Assembly: GCF_037975245.1 (NCBI RefSeq)
Contig: NC_092576.1
Span: 45,173,111 to 45,237,110 of the forward strand
Direction: 5' to 3'
Length of the DNA stretch: 64,000 nt
Source: Apostichopus japonicus
Lineage: Eukaryota > Echinodermata > Holothuroidea > Aspidochirotida > Stichopodidae
Positions 13,840 through 26,623 of this stretch are shown here, in pieces (within the stretch, counting starts at the first letter, position 1; each line of letters starts with the position of its first letter). The notes under the pieces are model-generated. The model did no database searches. It saw only the letters and a list, made by a program, of their open reading frames with translations, and was not told the DNA's origin. Position numbers and translations under genes: made by a program.

Positions 13840-14580
13840 CGTAATGAGGGCAGGGGACGGCAGTGGAGGAATTTAAACTTGAGCAATCATTCTTTGAAGA
13901 CTTCCTTAAGTGCAGCTCCATCACTGTTCACCTTTGTCGTTGTTATTTTTCTTTCAGGAAATTTACATTAAGTGACAAGATGAGCATTAGATACAATAAG
14001 CAAGTGTAAGGGGGAGGATGGAAGTGAAAGCATAGTTGGATATTATTTAATGAAGACTATCACATACATATAACACTGCCACTGCTGATGTTACTATCCG
14101 TTCATGTCCATTACTTGAGTTGACAAATTGAGTTAGTTTTAAACATAGTTTGAACAGCTCTTACATTTTGAAGGGGATTGTGTGGATAATGGGATGGGAG
14201 CTTAGAAGTGAAGTTAAATCATCACTCGATGAAGACTGTCATAGACACAGCACTGTAACTGCTGATGTATTTGTTGTTCTTGTTCTTGTTACCTTCCATA
14301 TATTATTACATGCAGCTGAAAAAAAGCTTACAGAAGAAACAGCTGTAACATGTTAAAGAAGGGTGTAGGATGTGTGTAGGGGCGTGGGGGGGGGGGGGCT
14401 GATAGTACACTTAATGATTCCTTTTTTGAAGACTTTCATAGATGTAAGACGGTGATCTGATCTACCTTGCTGTTGCTTTCCCCTCATGTCCATTACTTGT
14501 ATTTGCAAGATGAAAACATTGTTTAAAACATGTTGAAAGGGTGGAATGGGTGAAGAAATTGAAGATCATTTAGTCCTTCA
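13840..14580. repeat. diverged tandem repeat, about 190-bp unit
   Basis: About four degenerate copies of a unit containing TGAAGACTNTCATA, then a CACTGTNACTGCTGATG-like stretch, then TCATGTCCATTACTTG, then a GTTTAAAACAT...GGGTGG-like tail. Visible near 13890, 14050, 14230 and 14420. A G-run sits at about 14388-14400. Confidence 0.45.
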
Positions 14581-16880
14581 CCGCCAATGCTATTCAATTT
14601 CAGTTTATATTTCATCTCATACCCATGCATCATGTACCCTTAGTTGATGTACATAAATACTACCTTAACAATGTACGTTCCTCTACTGTGTGCATTTTAA
14701 CTGCGTTGAGTTAATTTAAACCGCACTGCATTACTTTAAACACACCTGCTTACTACAGAGAATGGGACAATATACCTGCGTTATTGAGTTTAAAACCCAC
14801 TTTACGTGTAACTTAACTCAACCAGGAGTGCCTTTATACACGATGGTGCATAGTATAGCGGATGGATGAACTCACGATTTCTGCATAAGTTTATTCAATT
14901 TCTTTTTTTGTGTTAAGGGCTCCTATACTAAGTGGAATTCTAAAATCTACAGTCATATGTATATACATCGGTTAAGCAGTAATGTCATACAGTAAAGTGT
15001 AGGAATATGTTAGGATGGCATATCTTACTTGCCAGGTATACATTTGTTATCGGTATTATCTGTTGACAAAAGTCTTAACTAATGTACATCTGTTTTAGCA
15101 ATCCAATGCATAGTTCTGTTATATGTATACATAGCTTGAATATCAGCCAACGGGGAAATTATAGGTTTCAAATTGTCCTTAAAGACTAATACTGATTAAA
15201 TCCAACCTTCACCTCAACCCGTCATAGTCATTTGAACTTCCTCTTTTAGTCCGTACCTTTAGCGTGTTACTTTTGAGAACTTCAATCCTGCTAACCATGA
15301 TCAATTCCTTCATAGTACGTGCGGTCTGTCTTACTCAATGATGTGTGACGGTCGCGTACACTAATTCTATGTAGGTGTTATTTCTACATCGGTAAGATAA
15401 AAACCAGCACTGGTATTCATCGCTCATGGTAACTGAGAAATATGCCTAGAAATTCTGTTATAATTATCCATTCAACCTTGGCGTTTTGGTAGATTATACA
15501 TCGCGTGTTATAAACAGGAATTTTTAACACACACGTATACATTACAAATCGAAAGATAAACATATACTACACACCTTCCACGTTATGTGCTTCCATTATA
15601 TATGTACACCGATACGATTACATCAAAGAAAACGATATTCACTATTACTGGTAGTGACAAATCACACACTAAGCTAGGAAACTTATCGAAGGCAAAGTCT
15701 CAAAGTTAGTTATTTGTATCTGTTGTAATATTTTAATTTCATCTTCAATAGAGGTACACTTTCAATTTTGGGGATATATGCGTTAAGGAAACACAAACAA
15801 CCTTACTTATCGTCTTCAACATTCAACAGTCAACGTTCAACATTAAGTATTAACATAATATACGGTAGATATCATTTCTTTTCAACTAAATGAGGACTGA
15901 AATCACAACATTCCCCCGAAGTGCACAGTGAAGCCCTATTCCTAGCTGTAACCTACGTACAATTCAGTGACGCGGTTAGCTATACTCTAGTAATTTAAGT
16001 TTGCATGTACTTAAAATGTACAGGAAGTGTGAAACGGCTACTTATACATTGTAAAATTGTGTAAGTGTCACGTAAACTAAGAAGACAATTGTGCAGAGAG
16101 CGAGGCTGATGTTGAAAGTATACAATCTCGGCAGAACCATAGCAATTTTCTATACAGAACGAATGACTATTCGAGGACAAATAAGGAGACCAGCAAACCT
16201 AAACAAAAATAAATACACACATTTCGTATAGATGGCTTCGCTGTCTGACCTGAAAGGTCATGGTAGGTATCTACAGATTAGTATAGCGGTACCGAGTGAT
16301 TATTCATTTAGCCCATCATTAATGATATTGTTTTAATTTGTATATTTTCATGCTTACAGCGTCTTCTTTGATAATACAATAGTTGAAGACGTTGGCAGGA
16401 AGTTCGATGGATGTAGCCATAACGAAATGGTAAAAGTATAATATTTTGAGTCAAAGTATGAAATAATTAGAAGTTTTACATGGTGTTGTAATAAATCTGA
16501 ATTATTCATCTAGGAGATTAGTTAGGAGAAGAAATTGTTGGACACACAGAAAATACGTTAATATATGCTTCACATCATGCAGTGCTGTGTGTTAGTCGTT
16601 TCCATAACTGCATACTATTCTGATTTTCTCAAACAATCTTAACAATACCGTTGTACTTGAACGTGTAATAACGATTCAGCGTAATAAAATACTCACTATA
16701 AGTGTAAACACACGTTCTTTAGCAAAACGATTTCGAGCGAGTCCTTCTCCATTGTCTTGCTTTCTTTCATTTTCTCATTACTGAGTATGTCTATGAATTC
16801 CGATTATTGTTAAGCATGATACGGGTTAGTAGCCAATCATAGTAAAACGTGAACGTTTTAGATTACGGTTCACTTGTTAC
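14581..16880. other. AT-rich non-coding DNA
   Basis: No gene, RNA or clear repeat recognised. Scattered short frames carry no family signature. Confidence 0.4.
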
Positions 16881-17046
16881 TGATTACACATATATGTACA
16901 GTCTGCTGTTTTCAAACGTTCAACGGATTGTGTTACACCTTACCGTTGTCCCACCCACATATGTACAGTATGCTGATTACACATATATGTACAGTTTGCT
17001 GTTTTAAAACGTTCAACGGATAGCGTTAAACCTTATCGTTGACCCA
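16881..17046. repeat. 92-bp tandem duplication
   Basis: Two copies (16881-16972 and 16973-17046) starting TGATTACACATATATGTACAG and running through CTGCTGTTTT.AAACGTTCAACGGAT. The second copy is slightly short. They differ at several bases. Confidence 0.7.
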
Positions 17047-18073
17047 CGTATTATGTTTGCTACCACTCTCTTGAAAATCAAAACATTTTGAAAACCAAAT
17101 TATACAAACAGAGCAACATTATAGAGTTCAAGTGCAGGTACTGATTAAGCTCGATACAGTTAAAAATACCTTTTATTTAATGAAGGTCAAATGAAATGAA
17201 ACATTTGATGAAAAATTTAATGTGCGATAACGATTGATATGTGACTGGAAATGTAGTAAGAAATTGCCACATTATATCATGCTCCCTAGTTCATGAAATA
17301 CATTGCAACGATGGTATTTGACAACACTAGTGTGTTTATATAGAAGCATGGTGTTCTTGTTGTACAGTGTAGATTTAACACACATATTCCGATCTACAAC
17401 CTGCAAACCAACTGCAATCCCGTCTTAACATTTTTCTCAATCTAACTGGAATTTATCAATTCAAACATGGTAACACTGCGACATCAGATAGGGGCTATAC
17501 GATGTATGACAAGGATTGTCTAACTAACGTACCCTTAAGTTAAAGATATCACTAATTGATTATGCTGAAAAAAAGGTTCACTCGCACACAAGTGGAAAGT
17601 ATGTTGTCCCATACAATGAAAGCAAAACGTCAACTCCAAATTCAGCATTTTGTAGTGTTTTGTAGGTTAATTCCATCTTCTTAGTAATGATGTTGAGTTA
17701 GTTGTGTAGCCTTAGTTCCAAATATTACAGCATAATTGTGATGCTTTACAAAGTCGTTATTGCATTGACTAGAATCTGTAGTCTGTTGCTTGCACAAAAT
17801 AGTTATGTTGCTTGAGTATATGAATGCATGAATGTATCGGGAAAGGTTACATAGTGTCATGATGGGAAATGACCAACCCACTCATTTTTTTTATTTAAAG
17901 AAGGCCCTGTTTGATACGCACATCAAAAGCAGCTCTATGTAACATTTGGACGATACATCATGTTTTCGATTTTCCTTAAATACTCCTTAGAGAATCGACA
18001 CATGCTATAGCCTTGGAATAATTTTGTTATATAAACGTGTACGTATCTGATAAAGTAGAATGTGCTCAGATAC
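17047..18073. other. AT-rich non-coding DNA
   Basis: Nothing recognisable between the 92-bp duplication and the nested TIR elements. Confidence 0.4.
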
Positions 18074-19292
18074 CAGGGGCGTATCCAGGATTTTCCAATA
18101 GGGGGGGGGGGCGTCAGGCATGAATGATCGCCGTCCTGGGGGATGGGTCTAAGGGGAGGGGTGTACAATTTTTGCTTTCGAAGAAGGGCTGAAATGCAAA
18201 ATGGTGTCATATGCATGGGCGGCGATCCGTACTTCCGAGTGGGGGGGGGGGATATGACCTTGTTGACTATCTAAGCGTAGCGCCAGCATGGGTTGGCGCG
18301 AAGCGTACAAACAAAATTTGGGATTAACAAACCCTCTAGATGGCCGGAAACGGCACTTCCCGAGGTTTCCAAGCGGCATATACCCAACTTTAAAATAGGG
18401 ATGTCATGTCCGAAATATCTCATAATCAGGATCCAAAATACTTTTTTTTTAATTTCGGGTGTTATATTGGGAAAATTGCCCCTGTCAATCTTGTTTCAGG
18501 CGCAACGTTAGAATGTTCGAGAGCTCTTTTATATTATTCGATGATTAAGCATTACCCTGGTTACATGAGATTCTCAGCTGTTCGAGGGAACATGTACGTG
18601 TGTAGGCCTACTATAGGGCCTATATGAATACTATGAGGGTGCATATATGTACTATATCAATACCGTGGGCGCAATAATACATTTTGTTGTTATAGGGCCA
18701 ATGAAGCCTACAGTCAACTATTTTTGCTTTATAAAGACGCTTTATTTGAAAAGATCGCACTGCGTTTATGGTAGGCGAGAAATGAAGCTAAAAAAGAGCC
18801 GTACATTAACGAAGATGCATAAATGTAGGCATGAAAATATTATCCCTGGCATTTGGTGGGGGGGGGGGGGATATGGTGCATTACATCCCCTCCACCCATT
18901 TTCATGGGGGGATATATCCCCCCTCCACCCAGGATCGCCGCCCATGGCCATATGTGATCCATTTTTCGACCTTAATAATAAGCAACATTTCCAGTAAATA
19001 TGGACACAAAATGCACAATTTAGTATGGCTGGCATGTCACTTAGTGTTTATAGTGATAATACAAACACAATTACCATCTATGTTTCTAAAACTATTATGC
19101 CGCCGAATTTCGCCAGAACCTTTTTTTGGCAAACAAAAAATAAAGCATACGGGAGGGGGGGGGGGAGGGGTTGATCACCGACATCTCACATAAAGGTCTT
19201 CATCAATTTTTTTTTTTTATTGCTTAACTTTTTTTTTTGGTGACGGCCAATAGGGGGGCGCGCGCCTGTTGCGCCCCCTGGATACGCCCCTA
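18074..19292. mobile_element. TIR element (CAGGGGCGTATCCAGG ends), 5-bp TSD, host of a nested MITE
   Basis: The left end is CAGGGGCGTATCCAGG. The right end is its complement with one terminal substitution (CCTGGATACGCCCCTA). It is flanked by GATAC at 18069-18073 and 19293-19297. Next to the left end lies the shared core (G-run, ATCGCCGTCCTGGGGGA, GGGGAGGGGTG, then AATGCAAAATGGTG). Another element interrupts it at 18214-18946. Its ends match those of the element at 53964-57142, which also has a 5-bp duplication. No transposase frame is present. Confidence 0.6.
18214..18946. mobile_element. nested hAT-like MITE (CATGGGCGGCGATCC ends)
   Basis: Inserted inside the element at 18074-19292. Perfect short TIRs CATGGGCGGCGATCC and its complement, flanked by gtcatatg (18206-18213) and gccatatg (18947-18954): 7 of 8 bases of an 8-bp duplication. 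It carries the module GACTATCTAAGCG.AGCGCC..TTGGCGCG followed by GATGGCCGGAAACGGC, also found at 21774 and 22716. Non-coding. Confidence 0.62.
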
Positions 19293-19297
19293 GATAC

Positions 19298-21620
19298 CCA
19301 CCAGTGTTATTTAAATGTTCTTATGATACATCTGTATGACAAGACGATTTTATTCTTGAGTGCGAAGCTTAACTTTATCCGTTTTGGTTCAATGGTTCAA
19401 TTTTATTGTCACCCGGATGTATAATACATAAATAGTCTTTCTTAATTGAGATAAGATAAGTCTAATCTTTTGTCAGATGACTAAAATATATTTATGACCG
19501 ACATATCAATTCAGAGACCAACAGAAGCAAACATGAACAGTTCTAGACGAGTGTCCGCTCCCTGGGCCCCGCCTGGGCTTCGCTTATTTTATTTCAGTGG
19601 CAAACGTATGATTTTTTAGTGCGTTTTGTTTTATGCGTTATTTCATCGGTCCTACTCTGATTTCGGTTCATTCAATATGCAAGTTTAATTATTGTAGTTT
19701 GGAAGTAACAATACTAGTATATACCATATACACTATTGGCCTCCCGGTCTGATAAAATACAACAGAACAAAAAGAAATGTTAAAAACAAATATTCAAAAG
19801 TCAATGATATTAACTGAAGACAATTAATCATTTGAATTCTTCTTTTTATTCAAAAATGTACACACTGGCTACATGTTATGACATAATTGTTCACACTTGA
19901 GATTACTGTAGAGTAAAAACACAACATTTATCTTACGATTGATTCATCTCACCCTCGAAATGGAATACATGCACGTGGTATGGCAAATATTACTATTCGA
20001 ATAGTCACTGTTTGAAATTGTCCAATTATGAATTTTCAAAAGATAATCATTAAAGATAAGTTATGCGGTTCCAGCACTTAAATCATCTGTTGTCAAACTG
20101 GACGTATACTATAAAGTAGGAGCATCTTCTGATAAAAGAACCTTTATTTTGTTCCATCTACTGTTCTCTAACGCCTGTATTTTTTTTATTTACGATAAAA
20201 GTGATGTAGTACAGCATTCCCACAAAATCTGATCGGCAGGGTTTGATACATGAAATATGGTTTGAGGACAGCAAGCAGGGAGGAGATCATAATTTACGTT
20301 GTTGATACATGTAGGGAAAAGTATCTGAAGTACAATTTACAGACTGAAAAAAAACATTCTTCCCACCATCATGTTTATATCATCAATGATGTTACAGCAC
20401 GGTCGAGAAAAGTCACCAGTCTCCCGTTGCCTTATATGGCGTCAGACTACCTTATGAAATATTGATCACATCACCTCATTAACAAGTATTCATCAATGTC
20501 ATTCCAACATACAGAAACAGAGGAACAGTGCGACCTGAATGCTGAGCAATGCACGTGTCACTGAGTAAACCGTCTATCCTACCCATGGATATATCAAATT
20601 GTATATTTGTAGCGTCGTGTTTACGTGTGTTGATGTGTATGGTATAAATTGAAAAACCATCGGAAAAGCATGAAGCATGATTTAAACGGGAAAAGAGATA
20701 GTTTAAGTTGTGACGATAAAGCTAAGGAATATAAACATATATAAATCAAGGGGAAAAATCAATGTTGGGGAAAATAAAACCTGTTCACCCGAATGGACGT
20801 GATTATAATTTGTGTTTATCTCTTTCTAAATTTTAGCGACATGATGTATTTACTCTAAAATTGTTACCTATAGTTCTTTATGATTATGTTACAAAGGAAA
20901 TACTACAATACTTTTGTTCCATATTTAAGGTAGGTTAAAATATTGGAAATCTAAATAATCAAAAACCAATGTTACAATGCTATATGTATTTTTAAGATTT
21001 TGACTTGGTGAAAGAAGGAGCTGCCATTTATTAGTGTGTTATGGCCAGGCATTGGATATTAAGCAGGTAAAAATGGTTACAGGTCAGTTGAGGAGTTTAA
21101 AATTTGATGTCTTTTAGAACATTAACTCAATAATACTGCTGATGTAGCTTGTGCATGTGTTATATGGATAGAACCCTGTTGTTTTTGGTAGTGGCCAAAG
21201 GTCACCATAGTGGTTATCTAATGTCTCTTATATGATCTTCTTTATACATTTTTATAATGCAGAATCTTGTCTACTACGTGGCATATCAGAGAGCTAGTAT
21301 GCCCCTTTCAGTGCATGGTGGTAACAAATACCCAGTACACAAGACCATAACTATTGGAATCATACCCATGGTCCCCATACCCATGGTCTTAACAAACGTT
21401 ACAATATAATACATTAAGTCAACCAGTAAGCAAGTTTCTTACGTTTATTTATATTGCTTGTAATGAGAATATTGTTTTTTTTTAACAATTGCTGAAAACT
21501 TAATGCTTTCACTCTTTGTTTCGTTACGAATTGTAACAGTTTTAGGAAAATTGATCTCCATGAGTGATACTCAATCAAATAGTGAGTGAATAATCACTTT
21601 ATTTGATCTGTTGCCATTTC
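19298..21620. other. AT-rich non-coding DNA
   Basis: No gene or bounded element recognised. Confidence 0.4.
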
Positions 21621-21705
21621 CATAGGCGTACGAGGCGGCGGCAAATTTCCAGAGTTTTTTTTTTCTCCTCTTAGGCTGCCCGAATTTTTCAGAACTTTTG
21701 CCCGA

Positions 21706-21710
<5 letters not shown>

Positions 21711-21768
<58 letters not shown>
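21711..21768. repeat. (TA)n microsatellite
   Basis: About 58 bp of uninterrupted TA dinucleotides at the inner edge of the left cassette of the composite TIR element. Confidence 0.9.
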
Positions 21769-21771
<3 letters not shown>

Positions 21772-22294
21772 CACTATCTAAGCGGAGCGCCACCATCGGT
21801 TGGCGCGTAGCGTAGAAGCAAATTTTTGGCAAACAATGCCTCTCAGATTGCCGGAAACGGCAATTCCGAGGCCTTGCAAGTTGCACCTAAACATTCTTTA
21901 TTTTGTAATCGCACGTTTTAGAAATTTACACTTCCCCAAAAATTTGGTAAATTAGAAGAAGATAAAATGGTAACATCACTTTGAAGGGGAAAAACGGGAC
22001 AGTATATTTTTTAAGCTCCTATTTAGTTACCTTATTTATTATTTTAACACAGTACTCAGCTACCTCCAGAAAAAAAAAAAAAAAAAAAAAACATACATTG
22101 TTCAACAACACTTAGGCGGGATAATGTCGCTGTGTCGGCTGAGACTGCAATTTGTCTCACAAGAAAAGTATAAAATATAACAAAGAATATGATAACCTGT
22201 ACTTCTAGGCTTGTAGGCACTCCCCCCCCCCCACCATCCATTGAAAAGAAAATGTTTCTTATATACACTCATTATGAGTTGGGGATGTCCAGGT

Positions 22295-22952
22295 CAAGGG
22301 CGGCGGAAGCACTTTTATTCTGGGGGGGGGGGGCACCGACATCAAAGGGCACTTTGCAAAAATTCGATTGGAATGATACAATCTTATATTTAGTACCCTT
22401 TATAACTCTTATTGTATTATCTTATTTGTGTATACACATCACTCCATCAACGCCACTCCCCCCCCCCCCCCAATGGAAAATATGCATACTAGCACTGCAA
22501 TATCCAAAGCGCAAATTGGGAAACAAGGAAGTTTTCTTTTGAGACAAAATGAGGTGAAAACATGCTAGTTGCTAATGTAGGAATCTTCCGAATTAGAGTT
22601 ATTTTTTCTTGTTAGTATCTTAACAAATTTTTTCCATTCGAAATAGCTTTGAGTTTGACCAGCAGAAATTTATTAAAAGTCACGGGCTTAGCCAGGATTT
22701 GCAAAGTTGTATGCACGACTATCTGAGCGGAGCGCCACCATCAGTTGGCGCGGAGAGTACTAGAAAATGTTTGGTTTTATAACCCCTCAGATGGCCGGAA
22801 ACGGCCCTCCCCGAGTGTTCATTCTGGTTCCCTGGCCTCTTGCTAACTTGAGGCACCTCAATTTTTATGTAGAAAAAAGGCACATTTTTTAACCTGAGGA
22901 AAAGTGGGGGAACGTGCCCCCTGTGCCCCCCCCCCCGGTTCCGCCGCCCTTG
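22295..22952. mobile_element. hAT-like MITE with exact 8-bp TSD
   Basis: 658 bp. Ends CAAGGGCGGCGGAA and complement TTCCGCCGCCCTTG, flanked by an exact 8-bp duplication GTCCAGGT at 22287-22294 and 22953-22960. Contains G- and C-runs and one copy of the GACTATCTGAGCGGAGCGCC / GATGGCCGGAAACGGC module (from 22716). No coding potential. The TSD length and CA.GGGCG-type ends fit the hAT superfamily. Confidence 0.72.
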
Positions 22953-23127
22953 GTCCAGGTATGCAATTGACTAGTTTGAAAAAAAATTGATCAAGCAAAA
23001 AGCGTGGTAGCCCAGACGAACTGTGCTTACGGTGGTGTTACACGGAAATATTCGGGCATCATGATGCTAAATAAAGAAAACCATGGAATTGTGGGGCAAA
23101 AATTTGAAAAAGATTCGGGCAAGCTAC

Positions 23128-23131
<4 letters not shown>

Positions 23132-23207
<76 letters not shown>
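23132..23207. repeat. (AT)n microsatellite
   Basis: About 76 bp of AT dinucleotides immediately before the 23208-23342 palindrome. Confidence 0.9.
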
Positions 23208-23210
<3 letters not shown>

Positions 23211-23342
23211 CCAGAGGACAAGAAATTCGGGCAAAAGTCTTGAAAAATTCGGGCAGCCTAAGAGGAGAAAAAAAAATTCTTTCTCCTCTTAGGCTGCCCG
23301 AATTTTTCAGGACTTTTGCCCGAATTTCTTGTCCTCTGGAAA
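23208..23342. repeat. near-perfect 135-bp palindrome
   Basis: Two arms of about 65 bp run from TTTCCAGAGGACAAGAAATT to its complement, with a very short centre near the AAAAAAAATTCTTT junction. I see only one or two mismatches. It would form a long hairpin as single-stranded DNA or RNA. Confidence 0.85.
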
Positions 23343-23387
23343 TTTGGAGGCAGTCTGCCCCTATGCCCCCCGCCTCGTACGCCTATG

Positions 23388-24342
23388 GGGTCACATAAAA
23401 CAAATAATATACACAATTTATTGCACTGTATTTGTTCAATACAATAAGTAAAGTATCCATGATATACATAGAGAATGTTAAATAAGTGTCCGTTTATGTT
23501 CCACACTGTATACGTTCCTATCGGTATGGTATATAGCAACTATTCCTGCAGGGAAATATCTACATCAGACACTAACATTTATAACATGCGCTATAAATGT
23601 AATATTCCAATGTCGAACGAAAGGCCATTAAAACCAAAGGAACATGTACATAACATCCCAATCTTTCTGATTTTCATTTACATACACAGAAAGCATTTGT
23701 TCTAACGTACGGTCGAACCGTTCTACTAAACCGTCTGACGTACTGTGGTCTATATGCAGTAGTTCTTGTCTTTTCTATCCCTAGTAACTTACAAAAACAA
23801 TTCATGAATATGGTTTCGAATGACCATTAATTGCGGTAGAATCCAAAGAAAGATGAAAAGCCAAAGAGAAGTAATGACATAATTGTTAGTTTTCATCAGT
23901 TAATTTTATGGTACCGACAATAAACACATGTACTTTTAAAGAGAAAATCGAGAATCAGTAACAAAGCACTAAGCTGACGGTAGGCTTTTAGGTTTTGTAA
24001 CGTATATAAGTTACTTAGCACTGGTTTCGTTATCCAACCTCTGGCCTAGACCGATATCAGCTGGCCCAACATAAGTCTTAGTAGAATTACCACGACCATG
24101 TTCTCGTTGCATTTTTCACAATCGTTAAGCCTAACGTTAGCCGATGTGACACAAATAAGGCCATGCCACCAAACAATAAGATTTACCATAGGCCTATAAC
24201 GGATCTGAACGGCTCTTAGCTAAACGTAGTTGAAAACCAGATGTAATAGACTAGAAATAGGCAAGTGAGACGAAATACAAATTTAAGATGGCAAGCCTAA
24301 CATGTAGGGGGGAGGTGGGGATTTGATTTGGAGTAGTAAACA
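23388..24342. other. AT-rich non-coding DNA
   Basis: No gene or element recognised. Confidence 0.4.
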
Positions 24343-24821
24343 CAGGGATGAGACTGAGCTGGGGAAAAAAAATCTGAAATTTATCGATCGCCGTCCTGGG
24401 GAGGGGTTTAAGAGGAGGGGGTTCCCCCTCCCCTTTAGAATTTTTTTGTCAGGTAAGGAGGGCTTAAATGCAAAATGGTGGACTCTAGATGGAATCTATC
24501 ACATCAAGTAACTCGCCAAAAAAGTGTGGAATTTCTGCTTGTATAATTTATCCATTAGCTTTTTTGAACCAAAAAAAGGCTTTTTTGCTTGCTTTGTGCT
24601 ACTTGATTCCACCACTGGTCAAATTCGGTGTTCCTTCCCTTCACAGTCCAGCATGTTCGGAAAAAAAAAAAAAAAAAAAATTGAATAAAAAAAATTAAAT
24701 AAAAAAAATTAAATGAAAAAAATAATAAAAAATAATAAAAAACGCGAATTACGAGAAAAAACGCGAAAATGAAAAAAAAATAATCGGAAATCCGCGTTTC
24801 CGCGGAAGAGTCTCATGCCTG
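24343..24821. mobile_element. MITE-like element (CAGGSATGAGACT ends)
   Basis: The left end CAGGGATGAGACT and the complement of the right end, CAGGCATGAGACT, differ at one base. It carries the shared core (GATCGCCGTCCTGGGGA, GGGGTT, CCCCCTCCCCTTTAGAA, then AAATGCAAAATGGTG) and a long A-rich tract at 24660-24780. The flanks share only AAACA, so the duplication is not convincing. Confidence 0.5.
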
Positions 24822-25529
24822 CAAACATTAGGGAATCTGTCGTGGTCACTCAAGTAAGTAATGTATGAGAACACATGAAAGATGAAGTAAAACACATTAA
24901 ATATATTCCGAGGTGTGTTTGTCAGCATTAAAGCAGTGTAGTGACATGTACATATGATGGTATAATAATACATGGTGGATATCACAGAATCATTGTGAAA
25001 TCGAGGGTTTAAGCCAAACAGGGTAACCACACCTCCACCCACCCTTCCAACCAAATGGATTTATAAGCTAGACAAAAAGACCCCATATTAACTAAATTTG
25101 AAGCAATAAGAAAACAAAAGAAGTCCAATCTGCATGAGTCTCTGGCTCCATATTTGTTATTATTTTAGGATGATGTTGGCATACATGTAAAGACAGTAAT
25201 GCAAATCTGAATGGATGCTGCTTGGATACCACACAGAGTAATGTTGGCCTACTGTAGAACAGACATGACCAAACAATTATTCCACTGATTATTGCATATG
25301 CATGATGAGTGGTAGTAATTACATTTATTTTGTTTTGTATAGACACTTCTGGATAAATGCATGGTGCCTGTGGGCTCCTGGGGTAGTCTGGACCCAGTGT
25401 GTGACCATGGTGGAGTTTAAGATGGCAAGATTATCCTTCAGCCTACGGATATTAAATCTGGTTGTGTTCAGCCATGCATGACTCGACCCCTTTTTACCTA
25501 TCAAGCCTAGTCCAGTGTGTCATTTTGCA
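24822..25529. other. non-coding DNA
   Basis: No gene or repeat recognised. Confidence 0.4.
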
Positions 25530-25693
25530 ATGAAGGGTATAACATGGTCTTCCAGGATGTGCGTGTTTTGATGAAGGGTATAAAATGGTCTTCCAGGTTG
25601 TGAATGTTGTGATGAAGGGTATAACATGGTCTTCCAGGAACTGCATGTTCTGATGAAGGGTATAACATGGTCTTCCATGATTTGCATGTTTGG
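25530..25693. repeat. 41-bp minisatellite, four copies
   Basis: Units start at 25530, 25571, 25612 and 25653, each ATGAAGGGTATAAMATGGTC followed by TTCCA and a variable GT-rich tail. The period is exactly 41 bp, so the frame changes with each copy. It opens frames on the minus strand, which I regard as incidental. Confidence 0.85.
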
Positions 25694-26623
25694 TGGAACT
25701 GTTTCATCTGGAAAGTTTGTCCGAAGTAGCTTTTCATGGTTAAATCTGTTAGAAAATGAAACCAAAACATAGTTTATCCAATATTGCCTTCCTTTTTAAA
25801 ATTTCACACACAACAATATCAGCTTTCATCAACCATATACCAGCCATATGATTGGTCAGAAAGTCATAATGACCAGTGGTCAACCATATGGTGCATTAAC
25901 GTACCGTTCAGATTGGTCGGATTGTTTTTTGGTATTTTTTTACGCTGGTCCAAAGAGCCTACAACTCAATCGATAACCAAAAGCCTAAATCAGTAATGCT
26001 AACAAAGGGATGTTAGCAACCACCGCTGACCGTGGATGCACTCTAAACCTACAAGCAAACTCAAGCTCCGCCCACTCTGCATATTAAGGAGAGAGAGCCA
26101 GTAGAGCTGTGGTCATGCTTTGCTGATTTCAATGAATAGACAATAGACGCTCACACGCCATCATGAGGGCGATAAGATTTGGCAATGGTGCCTAATTAGC
26201 TGTCGCCAAATCAATGAGAGAAGCGAATAATGGGTCAACTCATTAATCCGGGTAACTGAGAAACATGAAAATCGGACCTCACCTAACGCTTTGATATATT
26301 CTTCAGAAAGGTACCCAGCAGCCTTATATACTGTTTGTTGCAGGTTCCAAAGTGTCTGTAAAGTGTCTTATATTTTGATGTAACAGCTTGAGTATCATGC
26401 ACAAGGGTTGGACACTGTTTTAGTGCTGGGTTGATTACATCTGATATCAGCTTTTTGATGTTTTCTTTCTGCATAAACAAAGGTGAAATGGCTATATTAT
26501 TGGCAATCATTTTTTTGATGAAGGAGTCCTTTCAATATATTTGGCAATTTGAACATCAAGCAGGTGGCATGTATTTTCCAAACTATATAAGTGTTTTATG
26601 AAGAGACCCGAGCTGAGGTGTAG
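25694..26623. other. non-coding DNA flanking the young Gypsy element
   Basis: No gene assigned. A minus-strand frame of 75 codons at 26283-26510 has somewhat protein-like composition (INPALKQCPTLVHDTQ) but matches no family I recognise. Confidence 0.35.

Larger units (their letters stand above)
21621..23387. mobile_element. composite TIR element with hairpin and (TA)n inner edges
   Basis: An 18-bp perfect terminal inverted repeat, CATAGGCGTACGAGGCGG, at 21621-21638 and 23370-23387. Inward of each end lies an inverted-repeat cassette containing CTCCTCTTAGGCTGCCCGAA and TTTTGCCCGAATTTC, then a (TA)n tract (about 21711-21768 and 23132-23207). The left cassette has lost one arm; the right one is a near-perfect palindrome (23208-23342). 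I found no matching target-site duplication, so two partial copies in inverted orientation is an alternative reading. It contains the MITE at 22295-22952. Confidence 0.5.

Noticed and set aside
22189-22542. 117-codon frame containing poly-Pro and poly-Gly
   Set aside because: It crosses the left boundary and G/C-runs of the MITE at 22295; the composition comes from homopolymers.
23004-23292. Frames rich in alternating Ile-Tyr on both strands
   Set aside because: Translation of the (AT)n microsatellite; not protein coding. The same applies at 21571-21774.
25507-25770. Minus-strand frames with a repeated LEDHVIPF-like peptide
   Set aside because: They are the translation of the 41-bp minisatellite. 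The period is not a multiple of three and two frames look alike for that reason.
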